Positions 28,397-36,088 of a stretch of DNA of 41,862 nucleotides are shown in pieces. The first letter of the stretch is position 1, and each line of letters opens with the position of its first letter. The position numbers and the translations under genes were made by a program. The stretch covers positions 1 to 41,862 of the forward strand of contig JAFZQP010000062.1 in the NCBI GenBank assembly GCA_017620345.1, read 5' to 3'. This DNA comes from Lachnospiraceae bacterium (GTDB lineage: Bacteria; Bacillota_A; Clostridia; Lachnospirales; Lachnospiraceae). The notes below the pieces were generated by a model. That model saw nothing but the letters and a program-made list of their open reading frames with translations. It was not told the DNA's origin and searched no databases.

Positions 28397-28485
28397 AGGA
28401 CGCTCGAGCATTTGGATCGACTTCGTCGATAGGCTCTCGCGGTGCAGACAAGGGTCCCTCCGCTTCGCGGTATCCCTAATCTGCA
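28397..28485 (-). repeat. Two-hairpin intergenic repeat, copy 2 (between atpB and atpE)
   Basis: Second copy of the element at 4970-5056. The outer stem TGCAGA/TCTGCA and the block TGTCTGCACCGCGAG are identical. The first small stem is CCGC-GAA-GCGG, the second ATCGAC-GAA-GTCGAT. The element begins inside the last codons of atpB and contains its stop codon (28476-28478). It ends about 50 bases before the atpE start. Confidence 0.7.
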
Positions 28486-29195
28486 GTTCCAATCGCGTCA
28501 GCCACGTATGTCATCGTCAGCATGCAGAATACGTACGTCTGGATCGCACCTGAGAACAGGTCAAAATACAGATGCAGGAATCCCGGCCATCCCCATGCTA
28601 TCTTGGAAAGCAGGCCGTAGACAAGTGCCATCATGACCGTTCCTGACAGTATATTTGCAAACAGACGCAGGGAAATGGATACCGGAACCGCTATATCTCC
28701 GATGATATTGATCGGAGCCCATATCGGCCAGGGATCACACAATCCCTTGAGGAATCCTCCCACACCCTGATGCTTGATCTTGTTGAAGAAAATAAGACAG
28801 AATGTGATAACACCGAGCGGGAACGTAACGCCGTAATCGGCTGTGGGCGGACGAAGTCCGAGAAGTCCCGAGATGTTGCTCACAAGGATAAAAGCGAATA
28901 ATGTCGAAATGTAACCGAGGAATTTGGGCGCGCTCTTGCCCATACAGCCCGTGATCATGTTATCGAGCATCTCTACCATAAGCTCGACGATATTCTGGAA
29001 CGTACCGGGCTTGGCGTAGGGATCTGCATTTACGATCACACGGTGAGCACATAATGAAAATACTACGAACAGCAGAAAAACTATCAGAAGACTGACATGA
29101 GTCGTCGTGATCCAGACAGTATGTCCAAACAACTGATAAGAGAATATTCCCTTGATCATGAAGTTGACATCTGATGCCAAAAGAACACCGTTCAA
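28476..29195 (-). CDS. atpB: ATP synthase F0 subunit a
   Basis: Subunit a carries the two ion half-channels beside the c ring. The 239-residue product has five to six membrane helices. The essential stator arginine lies in SISLRLFANILSG near residue 175, and QTYVFCMLTMTYVADA is near the end. It starts with TTG at 29195, overlapping the atpI stop (TTGA), with AGGAGG about nine bases upstream. Its final codons and stop fall inside the two-hairpin repeat at 28397-28485, so the last residues (GTAD) may derive from that element. Confidence 0.97.
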   Translation of the reverse strand: MNGVLLASDVNFMIKGIFSYQLFGHTVWITTTHVSLLIVFLLFVVFSLCAHRVIVNADPYAKPGTFQNIVELMVEMLDNMITGCMGKSAPKFLGYISTLFAFILVSNISGLLGLRPPTADYGVTFPLGVITFCLIFFNKIKHQGVGGFLKGLCDPWPIWAPINIIGDIAVPVSISLRLFANILSGTVMMALVYGLLSKIAWGWPGFLHLYFDLFSGAIQTYVFCMLTMTYVADAIGTAD

Positions 29196-29596
29196 TTATC
29201 TTTCCTCCTACTGAATATTCTATGTACGAAAGGTTGCAGGTAAGCACCTGCTTTGATCGTGATCACCGATATCACCATAAATACCGGATCGGCAACCTTC
29301 GTGTATAAACTTACGGCCACAACAACGCACACGAACAGATATCTTATCAGCATGTTCTTGCGAAGCTGTGCTGCCGCACCTTTTTCATCAAGACAAAGCG
29401 CATCATCAACCGTGACTGCCATGTGGATCGTATACACGATCGCGGTTATCGTCCCTATGGCAACTGCAGTAAGTGCAGCTCTTCTGTTATCAACAAGCAG
29501 TGCGATGATCGCAAGGACTGCATTGGCAGCCGCTATACCTGTCATCATCTCATGGAGGGTATGATTTTCTCTGAGGATGATCCTGAGCCTATTCAT
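29192..29596 (-). CDS. atpI: ATP synthase I-like membrane protein
   Basis: AtpI-type proteins help assemble the c ring and are encoded at the front of F-ATPase operons. The 134-residue product has four hydrophobic segments (about residues 17-35, 40-60, 88-103, 108-122). The sequence match is weak, so position carries the call. The ATG overlaps the end of atpZ by eight bases, and its stop overlaps the atpB start. Confidence 0.8.
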   Translation of the reverse strand: MNRLRIILRENHTLHEMMTGIAAANAVLAIIALLVDNRRAALTAVAIGTITAIVYTIHMAVTVDDALCLDEKGAAAQLRKNMLIRYLFVCVVVAVSLYTKVADPVFMVISVITIKAGAYLQPFVHRIFSRRKDN

Positions 29597-29903
29597 TCAT
29601 GTGATCCCTGTATACCCTGTCCATCTTTTCCGCAAAATCTTCTTCGTTGTTACCCGAGACCTTAGCATCCGTATCGCTTCCCAAATGGGTCGTATGCCTG
29701 TTCATGTTCTTTGCGATAACGAATATGTTCCGAAAGCCTGCCAGGGCTCCCAAAAAGAACATGATGATCACTATGAATGAAGTGGAGAAGAGTCTGTCAA
29801 GAAATATCCCTGCAAATGTGCACAGCAGTATTGGAACTATCATATTGATACCAAACTGCAGCACTACCGTAAAACTGCGAAACACTTCTTTTTGATACTT
29901 CAA
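29589..29903 (-). CDS. atpZ: AtpZ/AtpI family protein
   Basis: Small two-helix membrane protein at the head of the ATP synthase operon. Family members pair with AtpI and have been linked to c-ring assembly and Mg2+/Ca2+ transport. The 104-residue product has a helix near 12-33 (VVLQFGINMIVPILLC), another near 43-62 (IVIIMFFLGALAGFRNIF, typical of AtpZ) and a charged tail. It starts with TTG, with GAGAGG about eight bases upstream. No better start keeps the first helix. Confidence 0.85.
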   Translation of the reverse strand: MKYQKEVFRSFTVVLQFGINMIVPILLCTFAGIFLDRLFSTSFIVIIMFFLGALAGFRNIFVIAKNMNRHTTHLGSDTDAKVSGNNEEDFAEKMDRVYRDHMNE

Positions 29904-29931
29904 TTACTGTCCTCTCAGGTCACATTAATAA

Positions 29932-29960
29932 ATTATAACCGCGAATCCGCAAAAAGTCTA
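29932..29960 (-). promoter_or_regulatory. Sigma-A promoter of the ATP synthase operon
   Basis: On the minus strand: TAGACT, 17 bases, perfect TATAAT. Start near 29925 gives a short leader of about 22 bases before the atpZ TTG start. It sits in the 73-base gap after the wall hydrolase gene. Confidence 0.6.
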
Positions 29961-29976
29961 TACATATGACATATCA

Positions 29977-31155
29977 TCAGTAAAATACATGGTCCCCGAT
30001 TATGGTTCCGTTTATCTGCGGAATGACGGTCCTGAAGTACAGGCAGTTGCCGACCGGAGTGGCTCCTCTCATGGCTTCGTCAGCCGCCTGATAACATGCC
30101 GACGTGGCTCCGAGCGCAAGTCTCGTGGCCAGCCTTCCGCTTCCTACAGGCGAGAACTGTCCTCTCTGATATATGACACCCGAAACGGTATTGGGGTATG
30201 CGGCAGATCTTACGCGGTTGATGACTACCGCTCCGACCGCAACCTGTCCGGTGTATGGCTGGTTACCCGCTTCACAATATATAAGGCACGCAAGAAGGTC
30301 TCTGTCCCCGTCCTGGAACTCCAGCTCGGATATATCGCGCCATGCCATCTTGGAAGCCTTGGCGATCATTGCCTGTTCCTCCGCGAGCTGTTTTCTAAGT
30401 GCCGCCAGGTTCTCCTCCTGTGCCGCAAGCTCCGCCTCATATGCAGCCGTCTCAAGCTCGGCAGCCGATATCTGTCCGTCGGTCTGTGCGATCGACCCGT
30501 TCGTGGAAGTCACAAGATTATTGACTTTCTTTTCTTCCGTCTGTGCCTGTCTTTTAAGGCTTTGGAGCTGTTCCTCCTCTTCCTTCAGTACCGATTCTTT
30601 TTCCTCAACATCCTTGCGGATCTGTGCGAGGTTGTCGTACATCTTTTTATCGTAATCCTCAACGCGGGTAGTGTATTCTGCCTTATTGAGAAAATCGGCA
30701 TAACTTCTTGCCCTGAAGAATGTTGAAACAAGCGTTCTGTCTCCCCGCTCATACATGAACTTGATACGCTTCTTCATCAGTTCATACTGAACCTCTTCCT
30801 CGCTCCTGGCTGCTTCAAGTTCCTCCTCGGCATGTGTTATCTCTTCCTGCTTGTCAGAGATCCTGTCTTCTATCTCTCCGATGTTCTCGGTGATCTTCGT
30901 CAGGTTATCGTTTAGTTCGCTAAGATACGACTCAAGCTCCTGCTTCTGATCCACGAGACCTTCCTTCTTCTGCTCGGTCGCATCCTTCATCTGTTCGGTC
31001 GCTTTTTTAAGTTCTTCGGCTTCCTTAATCTTCTTGGACGTACTCTCAACCGAGGCGTGAACATTTACCGTCTCCTCTTTTGCCATACAGGAGAAAATGC
31101 AGACCGCGCACAGAAGATAAGCTATTAAGTTGTATCCGGGTGTGCGTTTGTGCAT
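29977..31155 (-). CDS. Exported coiled-coil protein with SleB/CwlJ-type wall hydrolase domain
   Basis: A secreted cell-wall enzyme of 392 residues. The N-terminus has a basic-hydrophobic signal (AYLLCAVCIFSCMA), with a Cys that could be lipidated. A long Glu/Lys/Gln coiled coil (about 35-270) resembles PcsB-type regulators and contains the YERGDRTLVSTFF-like segment common to that group. The last 110 residues are a Hydrolase_2 domain: LLACLIYCEAGNQPYTGQVA and VGAVVINRVRS, with Glu as likely catalytic residue. Such domains cut peptidoglycan, as in spore-cortex lysis, but vegetative roles are common. It starts one base after the dCMP deaminase stop with no strong ribosome binding site, so it is probably coupled. 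Confidence 0.9.
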   Translation of the reverse strand: MHKRTPGYNLIAYLLCAVCIFSCMAKEETVNVHASVESTSKKIKEAEELKKATEQMKDATEQKKEGLVDQKQELESYLSELNDNLTKITENIGEIEDRISDKQEEITHAEEELEAARSEEEVQYELMKKRIKFMYERGDRTLVSTFFRARSYADFLNKAEYTTRVEDYDKKMYDNLAQIRKDVEEKESVLKEEEEQLQSLKRQAQTEEKKVNNLVTSTNGSIAQTDGQISAAELETAAYEAELAAQEENLAALRKQLAEEQAMIAKASKMAWRDISELEFQDGDRDLLACLIYCEAGNQPYTGQVAVGAVVINRVRSAAYPNTVSGVIYQRGQFSPVGSGRLATRLALGATSACYQAADEAMRGATPVGNCLYFRTVIPQINGTIIGDHVFY

Positions 31156-31156
31156 A

Positions 31157-31645
31157 CTATACCGATATCGTAAGTTCTCTTCCCGAAGGCTCGTATCTGT
31201 AATAAGATACGCCCGCTGCATCCAGCATCTTTTTGGATGCTATAGTGGGATCGGTCGCGCTGTATTTATCACAGTCGTAGATGATCTTTTTGATCCCGCT
31301 CTGGATTATCGCCTTGGCGCATTCATTACACGGAAACAGCGTTACATAGAGCTTGGCGCCCTCAAGACTGCCGCCCCTGTAATTGAGTATCGCGTTCAGT
31401 TCGCTGTGGACCGTATACACATACTTGGTCTCTAGAGTCTCTCCCTCTCTCGCCCACGGAAAATCATCATCGGAACATCCTCTCGGAAAACCGTTGTATC
31501 CCATTGACAGGATCTTGTTATCCTCACTTACGATACATGCTCCGACCTGTGTGTTGGGATCCTTTGATCTCATGCCGGCAAGCTTGGCCACCGCCATAAA
31601 ATACTCATCCCATGAAATGTAATCCTGTCTCTTGTCACTCATCAT
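31157..31645 (-). CDS. comEB: dCMP deaminase family protein
   Basis: Deaminates dCMP to dUMP, feeding thymidylate synthesis. The 162-residue zinc enzyme has [16 protein letters not shown], the zinc and catalytic motif HSELNAI near residue 78, and PCNECAKAI near residue 103. The same family includes ComEB of competence operons, but no other competence gene is here. The start overlaps the upp stop by four bases. Confidence 0.93.
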   Translation of the reverse strand: MMSDKRQDYISWDEYFMAVAKLAGMRSKDPNTQVGACIVSEDNKILSMGYNGFPRGCSDDDFPWAREGETLETKYVYTVHSELNAILNYRGGSLEGAKLYVTLFPCNECAKAIIQSGIKKIIYDCDKYSATDPTIASKKMLDAAGVSYYRYEPSGRELTISV

Positions 31646-32289
31646 TTCGTACCGAAAATCCTGTCTCCCGCATCACCGAGACCGGGAACTATATAACCAT
31701 GGTCATTGAGCTTCTCATCAAGAGCTCCTATATAAACATCAACATCCGGATGATCCCTGTGCATGACTTCAACACCCTCGGGTGCTCCGATTATGCACAT
31801 GAAATGTATATGTGTGCATCCCTTGTTCTTGAGCATCGTGATCGCCGCACTTGAAGATCCGCCCGTTGCGAGCATCGGATCCACCACGAACACTTCCCTG
31901 TTCGCGCAGTCCTCAGGCAGCTTGCAGTAATACTCAACAGGCTTTAATGTTGCGGGATCGCGGTACAGGCCGATATGTCCGACCTTTGCCGTAGGAATTA
32001 GGCTCAGCATTCCATCCACCATTCCGAGTCCTGCACGAAGTATCGGAACGATCGCCATCTTTTTACCCTTAAGTGTCTTGGCTGTCGTTGCGCAGATCGG
32101 GGTCTCTATCTGTACATCCTCAAGCTCCAGATTTCTCGTAGCCTCATAGCAGATGAGCATCGCTATCTCACCGATCGTCTGGCGAAAATCCTTCGTCCCC
32201 GTATCAGTCCTTCTGATATACCCGATCTTGTGCTGAATGAGCGGATGATCCATTACGTAAATGTTGTCGATTCCCGGATACTGTTTCAT
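31642..32289 (-). CDS. upp: Uracil phosphoribosyltransferase
   Basis: Salvages uracil to UMP with PRPP. The 215-residue product has the family start [35 protein letters not shown], the PRPP loop [15 protein letters not shown] near residue 130, and [11 protein letters not shown] at the end. It overlaps rpiB upstream (ATGA) and the dCMP deaminase gene downstream, giving a small nucleotide-salvage cluster. Confidence 0.98.
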   Translation of the reverse strand: MKQYPGIDNIYVMDHPLIQHKIGYIRRTDTGTKDFRQTIGEIAMLICYEATRNLELEDVQIETPICATTAKTLKGKKMAIVPILRAGLGMVDGMLSLIPTAKVGHIGLYRDPATLKPVEYYCKLPEDCANREVFVVDPMLATGGSSSAAITMLKNKGCTHIHFMCIIGAPEGVEVMHRDHPDVDVYIGALDEKLNDHGYIVPGLGDAGDRIFGTK

Positions 32290-32732
32290 GCCTTGTCCTC
32301 CATCTCTTTTAATTGCGAAATCCTTCTGACGTGCTTTTCTTCATTTGAAAATTCAGTGTTCAAGAATGTATCTACTATATCCATCGTAAGGTTCGGGCCT
32401 ATTATCCCCGCTCCCATCGAAAGCATATTTGCATCGTTATGCATCCTCGTAAGTCTTGCACTTGTTACATCCGAGCAAAGAGCACATCTGATGCCGCGTA
32501 CCTTGTTTGCCACGATGGAAATCCCTATTCCCGTTGTGCACATCACAATGCCCCTGTCATACTCTCCCGAAGCCACCGCCTCGGCAACGCTTCTTCCTAT
32601 GGCAGGATAATCGCAACTGTCGGGGGTGTATGTCCCGAAGTCCTTAACCTCATGACCTGCAGAGCGTAAATGCTCTATCACCTCCGCTTTTCTGTCAAAT
32701 GCGCCGTGATCGGCACCTATCGCAATCTTCAT
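32286..32732 (-). CDS. rpiB: Ribose 5-phosphate isomerase B
   Basis: Interconverts ribose 5-phosphate and ribulose 5-phosphate. The 148-residue product has [20 protein letters not shown] at the start, [19 protein letters not shown] with the active-site Cys, and [14 protein letters not shown]. It supplies ribose phosphate upstream of the PRPP-using upp product. The ATG has an AGGAGA site. Confidence 0.97.
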   Translation of the reverse strand: MKIAIGADHGAFDRKAEVIEHLRSAGHEVKDFGTYTPDSCDYPAIGRSVAEAVASGEYDRGIVMCTTGIGISIVANKVRGIRCALCSDVTSARLTRMHNDANMLSMGAGIIGPNLTMDIVDTFLNTEFSNEEKHVRRISQLKEMEDKA

Positions 32733-32742
32733 CTCATCTCTC

Positions 32743-33795
32743 CTAAACCTTTACAATATTGTGTCCCGCTGCCTTGATCAGCCTGTTCATTATGGCCTGC
32801 CCGAGCTGCGGGGTATTGAACTCTTCAGAATAGATCTCCTCTATATCTTCATCATCACATTTTCGCAGTACATCGTAGAGCCTTGAAGCTATAGCCGCTT
32901 CGTCATTCCTGTCTCCCATATCCGCGACAAGATCAGCCCGTTCATACTGTTCCCGATCGTCTGAATCCGAAAGCACAGCCGTTTTTACTCTGCCGCTATC
33001 CTCATCAAGTTTTTCCCGGATGTACCTTACAACATCGTCTTTTTTGCCCGATACGATCGTAACCTTCCCCTTCGGGGCATAGTGCCTGTACTTCATTCCC
33101 GGAGCTTTAGGCTTCGTATCCGGACCGACCTCGCGATAAACTGCCGGGTCCGTATCAAGTTCGTCCAGAACTTCCCTTAACATATCAGCGCTTACGAATC
33201 CCGGACGCAACATCATCGGAACATCCGACGACAGATCTATTATCGTGGATTCAAGCCCTATATCACACGGTCCCGAATCTATAATCATATCGATCCGCCC
33301 ATCCATGTCAGCCCTGACATGATCTCCGGTCGTGGGCGAAGGTCTTCCGGAAATGTTTGCGGAAGGAGCTGCGATATATCCTCCGGCTGCCCTGATAAAA
33401 GCCTGTGCCACCGGGTGTGACGGAAACCTTACCGCTACCGTATCAAGTCCTCCCGTTGTCTCGGAAGGAACAACGGAATTCTTTTTAAATATCATCGTAA
33501 GAGGTCCGGGCCAGTACCTGTCTGCAAGGGCATATGCGACATCGGGAATATCTTCCGCTATCTTCTCAAGATCACCCATATCAGCGATATGCACTATGAG
33601 CGGGTTATCCGACGGTCTTCCCTTCGCTTCGTATATCTTCCTTGAGGAAGCCGGATTAAGTGCATCCCCGCCCAGTCCGTAAACCGTTTCCGTGGGGAAC
33701 GCAACAAGTCCGCCGCTGCGTATGATACTTCCGGCTTCATCCATGACCGATGCATCGATGCTCTCCGGATCCACACTTTTGTGTATCGTGTTCAT
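32743..33795 (-). CDS. ywlC: L-threonylcarbamoyladenylate synthase (Sua5/YwlC)
   Basis: Makes threonylcarbamoyl-AMP for the t6A modification of tRNAs reading ANN codons. The 350-residue product has a YrdC domain first (SGGLVAFPTETVYGLGGDA, KGRPSDNPL, APSANISGRPSPT) and a C-terminal Sua5 domain (APGMKYRHYAPKGKV). This is the long Sua5 form. I use the ATG at 33795, which overlaps the upstream stop as TGATG; an in-frame GTG lies one codon earlier. Confidence 0.96.
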   Translation of the reverse strand: MNTIHKSVDPESIDASVMDEAGSIIRSGGLVAFPTETVYGLGGDALNPASSRKIYEAKGRPSDNPLIVHIADMGDLEKIAEDIPDVAYALADRYWPGPLTMIFKKNSVVPSETTGGLDTVAVRFPSHPVAQAFIRAAGGYIAAPSANISGRPSPTTGDHVRADMDGRIDMIIDSGPCDIGLESTIIDLSSDVPMMLRPGFVSADMLREVLDELDTDPAVYREVGPDTKPKAPGMKYRHYAPKGKVTIVSGKKDDVVRYIREKLDEDSGRVKTAVLSDSDDREQYERADLVADMGDRNDEAAIASRLYDVLRKCDDEDIEEIYSEEFNTPQLGQAIMNRLIKAAGHNIVKV

Positions 33796-34289
33796 CACGC
33801 AGGCCCGTTTCCTTCTTCTATACTGTTTATCATATCCTGTATCTTCTTAAACTCTCCCGAGTATATGAGCTTCAGCAGCATATCAAGGCTCCGGAGCGCC
33901 GGTATCATCTTTTCCACCGACAATGTACCGTCCGTGAGTGCATCCGCTATCTCTCCGACGTCAACCACCTCGACCCTCTTATCGGGATATATGAGAACAT
34001 CCGCGAGCAGATCCGTGAACACATATGAATTATCCTTCGGATCATACGTATAGTCGATTATGTCGCAATACCAATACATCAGCTCCCCGTCCTCGCGGTA
34101 GAACTTGCTGACCTTAAAACCCTCCTTCAGAAAATAGCATGAACATCCGTGATGAAGTACCTTCTTCGGTCTTATCGCATTCCATCTGGTCACGATATGC
34201 CCCTCGTCCCGAAACAGTACCTCGTCCTTGTCAAGCAGGACTATTTCTTCCGGAATGATGCGTTTACGATACAAAATCGGCTTGTCCAT
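33795..34289 (-). CDS. DUF402 family protein
   Basis: A 164-residue DUF402 protein. The family folds as a beta barrel, and members include nucleoside di/triphosphate phosphatases and an RNA-linked FAU-1-like domain. The core is KFYREDGELMYWYCDIIDY and NSYVFTDLLADVLIYPDKRVEVVD, with the conserved Tyr and Asp residues of the family. The C-terminal helix (ALRSLDMLLKLIYSG) is usual. No enzymatic claim is made. It lies between dnaB and the Sua5 gene. Confidence 0.88.
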   Translation of the reverse strand: MDKPILYRKRIIPEEIVLLDKDEVLFRDEGHIVTRWNAIRPKKVLHHGCSCYFLKEGFKVSKFYREDGELMYWYCDIIDYTYDPKDNSYVFTDLLADVLIYPDKRVEVVDVGEIADALTDGTLSVEKMIPALRSLDMLLKLIYSGEFKKIQDMINSIEEGNGPA

Positions 34290-34304
34290 GCAAATCTCCT
34301 TTTC

Positions 34305-35639
34305 CTAGCTCTTTGCCTTGTTGGCAAATTTGGTCAGATCAGGCAACCATACGAGTTCGACCGTACCTATGGGGCCGTTTCTTTGCTTGGCTATTATGAC
34401 TTCCGCTATTCCCTTTTTATCCGTATCATGATTGTAATAATCATCACGATACAGGAACATAACAACATCGGCATCCTGCTCTATGGCACCTGATTCACGA
34501 AGGTCCGACAGCATCGGCCTGTGATCGTCACGCTTCTCAACCGCACGGGACAGCTGCGACAGAGCAACAACAGGGATGTTCAGTTCTCTTGCAAGTGCTT
34601 TTAAAGACCTTGATATATCCGATATCTCCTGCTGCCTGGAATCGGATCTTCCGGAACCTGACATGAGCTGCAGATAGTCGATTATGATAACGGCCAGATC
34701 CTTGTTTTCGGCCTTGTATTTACGGCATTTGCTCCGAAGTTCCCCGACGGATATTCCGGGAGTATCGTCTATTATCAGTTTGGATTCGCCTATGACGCTG
34801 GCACCTTCTATGATGCCTTCCCAGTCCTTGGCGGATACGTTTCCGTTTCTGATCGAATTGGAATTAACATGTGATTCGAGCGACAGCAGACGGTTCACAA
34901 GCTGCTGCCTCGACATTTCCAGAGAAAAGATGACCGCACCCTTTTTGTCCTTGAAACAGATGTGCTGTGCAACATTAAGAACAAAAGCGGTCTTACCCAT
35001 TGATGGTCTTGCAGCTATCAGTACCAGATCCGACGGCTGAAGTCCCGCAGTCTTGTAATCAAGATCGGAAAAACCCGTCGCTACGCCCGTAACGACTCCG
35101 TCTGTTCTTGCTGCTATCCCGATCTTCTCAACGGCTTCCTTGACGATCTGTCTGATCGGCACATGATCGGCCGTGTTCTTGCTGTTGGTGATCTCGAATA
35201 CTTTTTTCTCGGCTTCTTCAAGAATGAAGTCCGCATCTCCCGAGTCGGAGTAGCATTTATTCTCTATATCCTGCGAAAGTTTTATCATCTTTCGAAGCAG
35301 GGATTTTTTCTTGACTATGTCTATATGCTGTTCGATAGTCGCGGCGGTTGATGCCCACATGCACAGGTTCCGAAGAAACTCTCCGGATGCGATCTCCGCG
35401 GGAGCGTTCATCTCCATAAGCCTGTTGGACACCGTTGTCGGATCGACTGTCGCGCCCTCATCCACAACAGACTTTACCGCATCAAACACATACGCACATT
35501 CCTTGAGGTAAAAATCATCCGTTGTAAGAGCGCCCATTGCGATTATGGCTGCGTCACGATCCAGCATCATCGCCCCCACAACGCCTCTTTCAGACTCCTT
35601 GTGGTGAGGCGGCAGTTTTTTGAGGACAGCTTCATCCAT
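34305..35639 (-). CDS. dnaB: Replicative DNA helicase DnaB
   Basis: Hexameric helicase that opens the replication fork (called DnaC in Bacillus). The 444-residue product has an N-terminal domain (LPPHHKESERGVVGAMMLD) and a RecA-type ATPase with P-loop ARPSMGKTAFVLNVA. Also present are VIIIDYLQLMSG and SQLSRAVEKRDDHRP, and the end IAKQRNGPIGTVELVW. I use the ATG at 35639 because GGAGGAG lies about eight bases upstream and family length fits; an in-frame GTG lies three codons earlier. It starts two bases after the rplI stop. Confidence 0.98.
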   Translation of the reverse strand: MDEAVLKKLPPHHKESERGVVGAMMLDRDAAIIAMGALTTDDFYLKECAYVFDAVKSVVDEGATVDPTTVSNRLMEMNAPAEIASGEFLRNLCMWASTAATIEQHIDIVKKKSLLRKMIKLSQDIENKCYSDSGDADFILEEAEKKVFEITNSKNTADHVPIRQIVKEAVEKIGIAARTDGVVTGVATGFSDLDYKTAGLQPSDLVLIAARPSMGKTAFVLNVAQHICFKDKKGAVIFSLEMSRQQLVNRLLSLESHVNSNSIRNGNVSAKDWEGIIEGASVIGESKLIIDDTPGISVGELRSKCRKYKAENKDLAVIIIDYLQLMSGSGRSDSRQQEISDISRSLKALARELNIPVVALSQLSRAVEKRDDHRPMLSDLRESGAIEQDADVVMFLYRDDYYNHDTDKKGIAEVIIAKQRNGPIGTVELVWLPDLTKFANKAKS

Positions 35640-35641
35640 GC

Positions 35642-36088
35642 TCAGCACTCCTCCACTTTAACTTTGAGCGTTGCCGTAACCTGCGTGTGAAGTTTTACCG
35701 GCACTTCGAATGTTCCGAATGCTTTGATCGGCTCTGCAAGTACGATCTTCTTCTTATCTATGTCCATATCAAACTGTGTCTTTGCTTCCTGAGCGATCTC
35801 CTTGCTCGATACGCTTCCGAAGGGCTTGCCGCCTTCTCCGGCTTTAAGCTTAACGACTACTGTTTTCTTTTCTATCTCCTTGGAAAAATCCTGTGCCGCA
35901 GCAAGATTCTGCGCCGCCAGTTTTTCCTCATTTGCCTTCTGAAGCTTCAGATCGTTCATGTTCTTCGAATCCGCGAGCTTTCCGAGTTTTTTCTTGAATA
36001 TGAAATTCTTGGCGTATCCGTCCGATACTTCAACAACATCGCCTTTTTTTCCGACGGACTTAACATCCTCTAATAATATGACTTTCAT
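35642..36088 (-). CDS. rplI: 50S ribosomal protein L9
   Basis: bL9 of the large subunit. The 148-residue product opens MKVILLEDVKSVGKKGDVVE and has VSDGYAKNFIFKKKLG. A long central helix links it to the C-terminal domain (GKPFGSVSSKEIAQE). Its ATG overlaps the gdpP stop (TAATG). The order gdpP-rplI-dnaB is common in Firmicutes. Confidence 0.98.
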   Translation of the reverse strand: MKVILLEDVKSVGKKGDVVEVSDGYAKNFIFKKKLGKLADSKNMNDLKLQKANEEKLAAQNLAAAQDFSKEIEKKTVVVKLKAGEGGKPFGSVSSKEIAQEAKTQFDMDIDKKKIVLAEPIKAFGTFEVPVKLHTQVTATLKVKVEEC

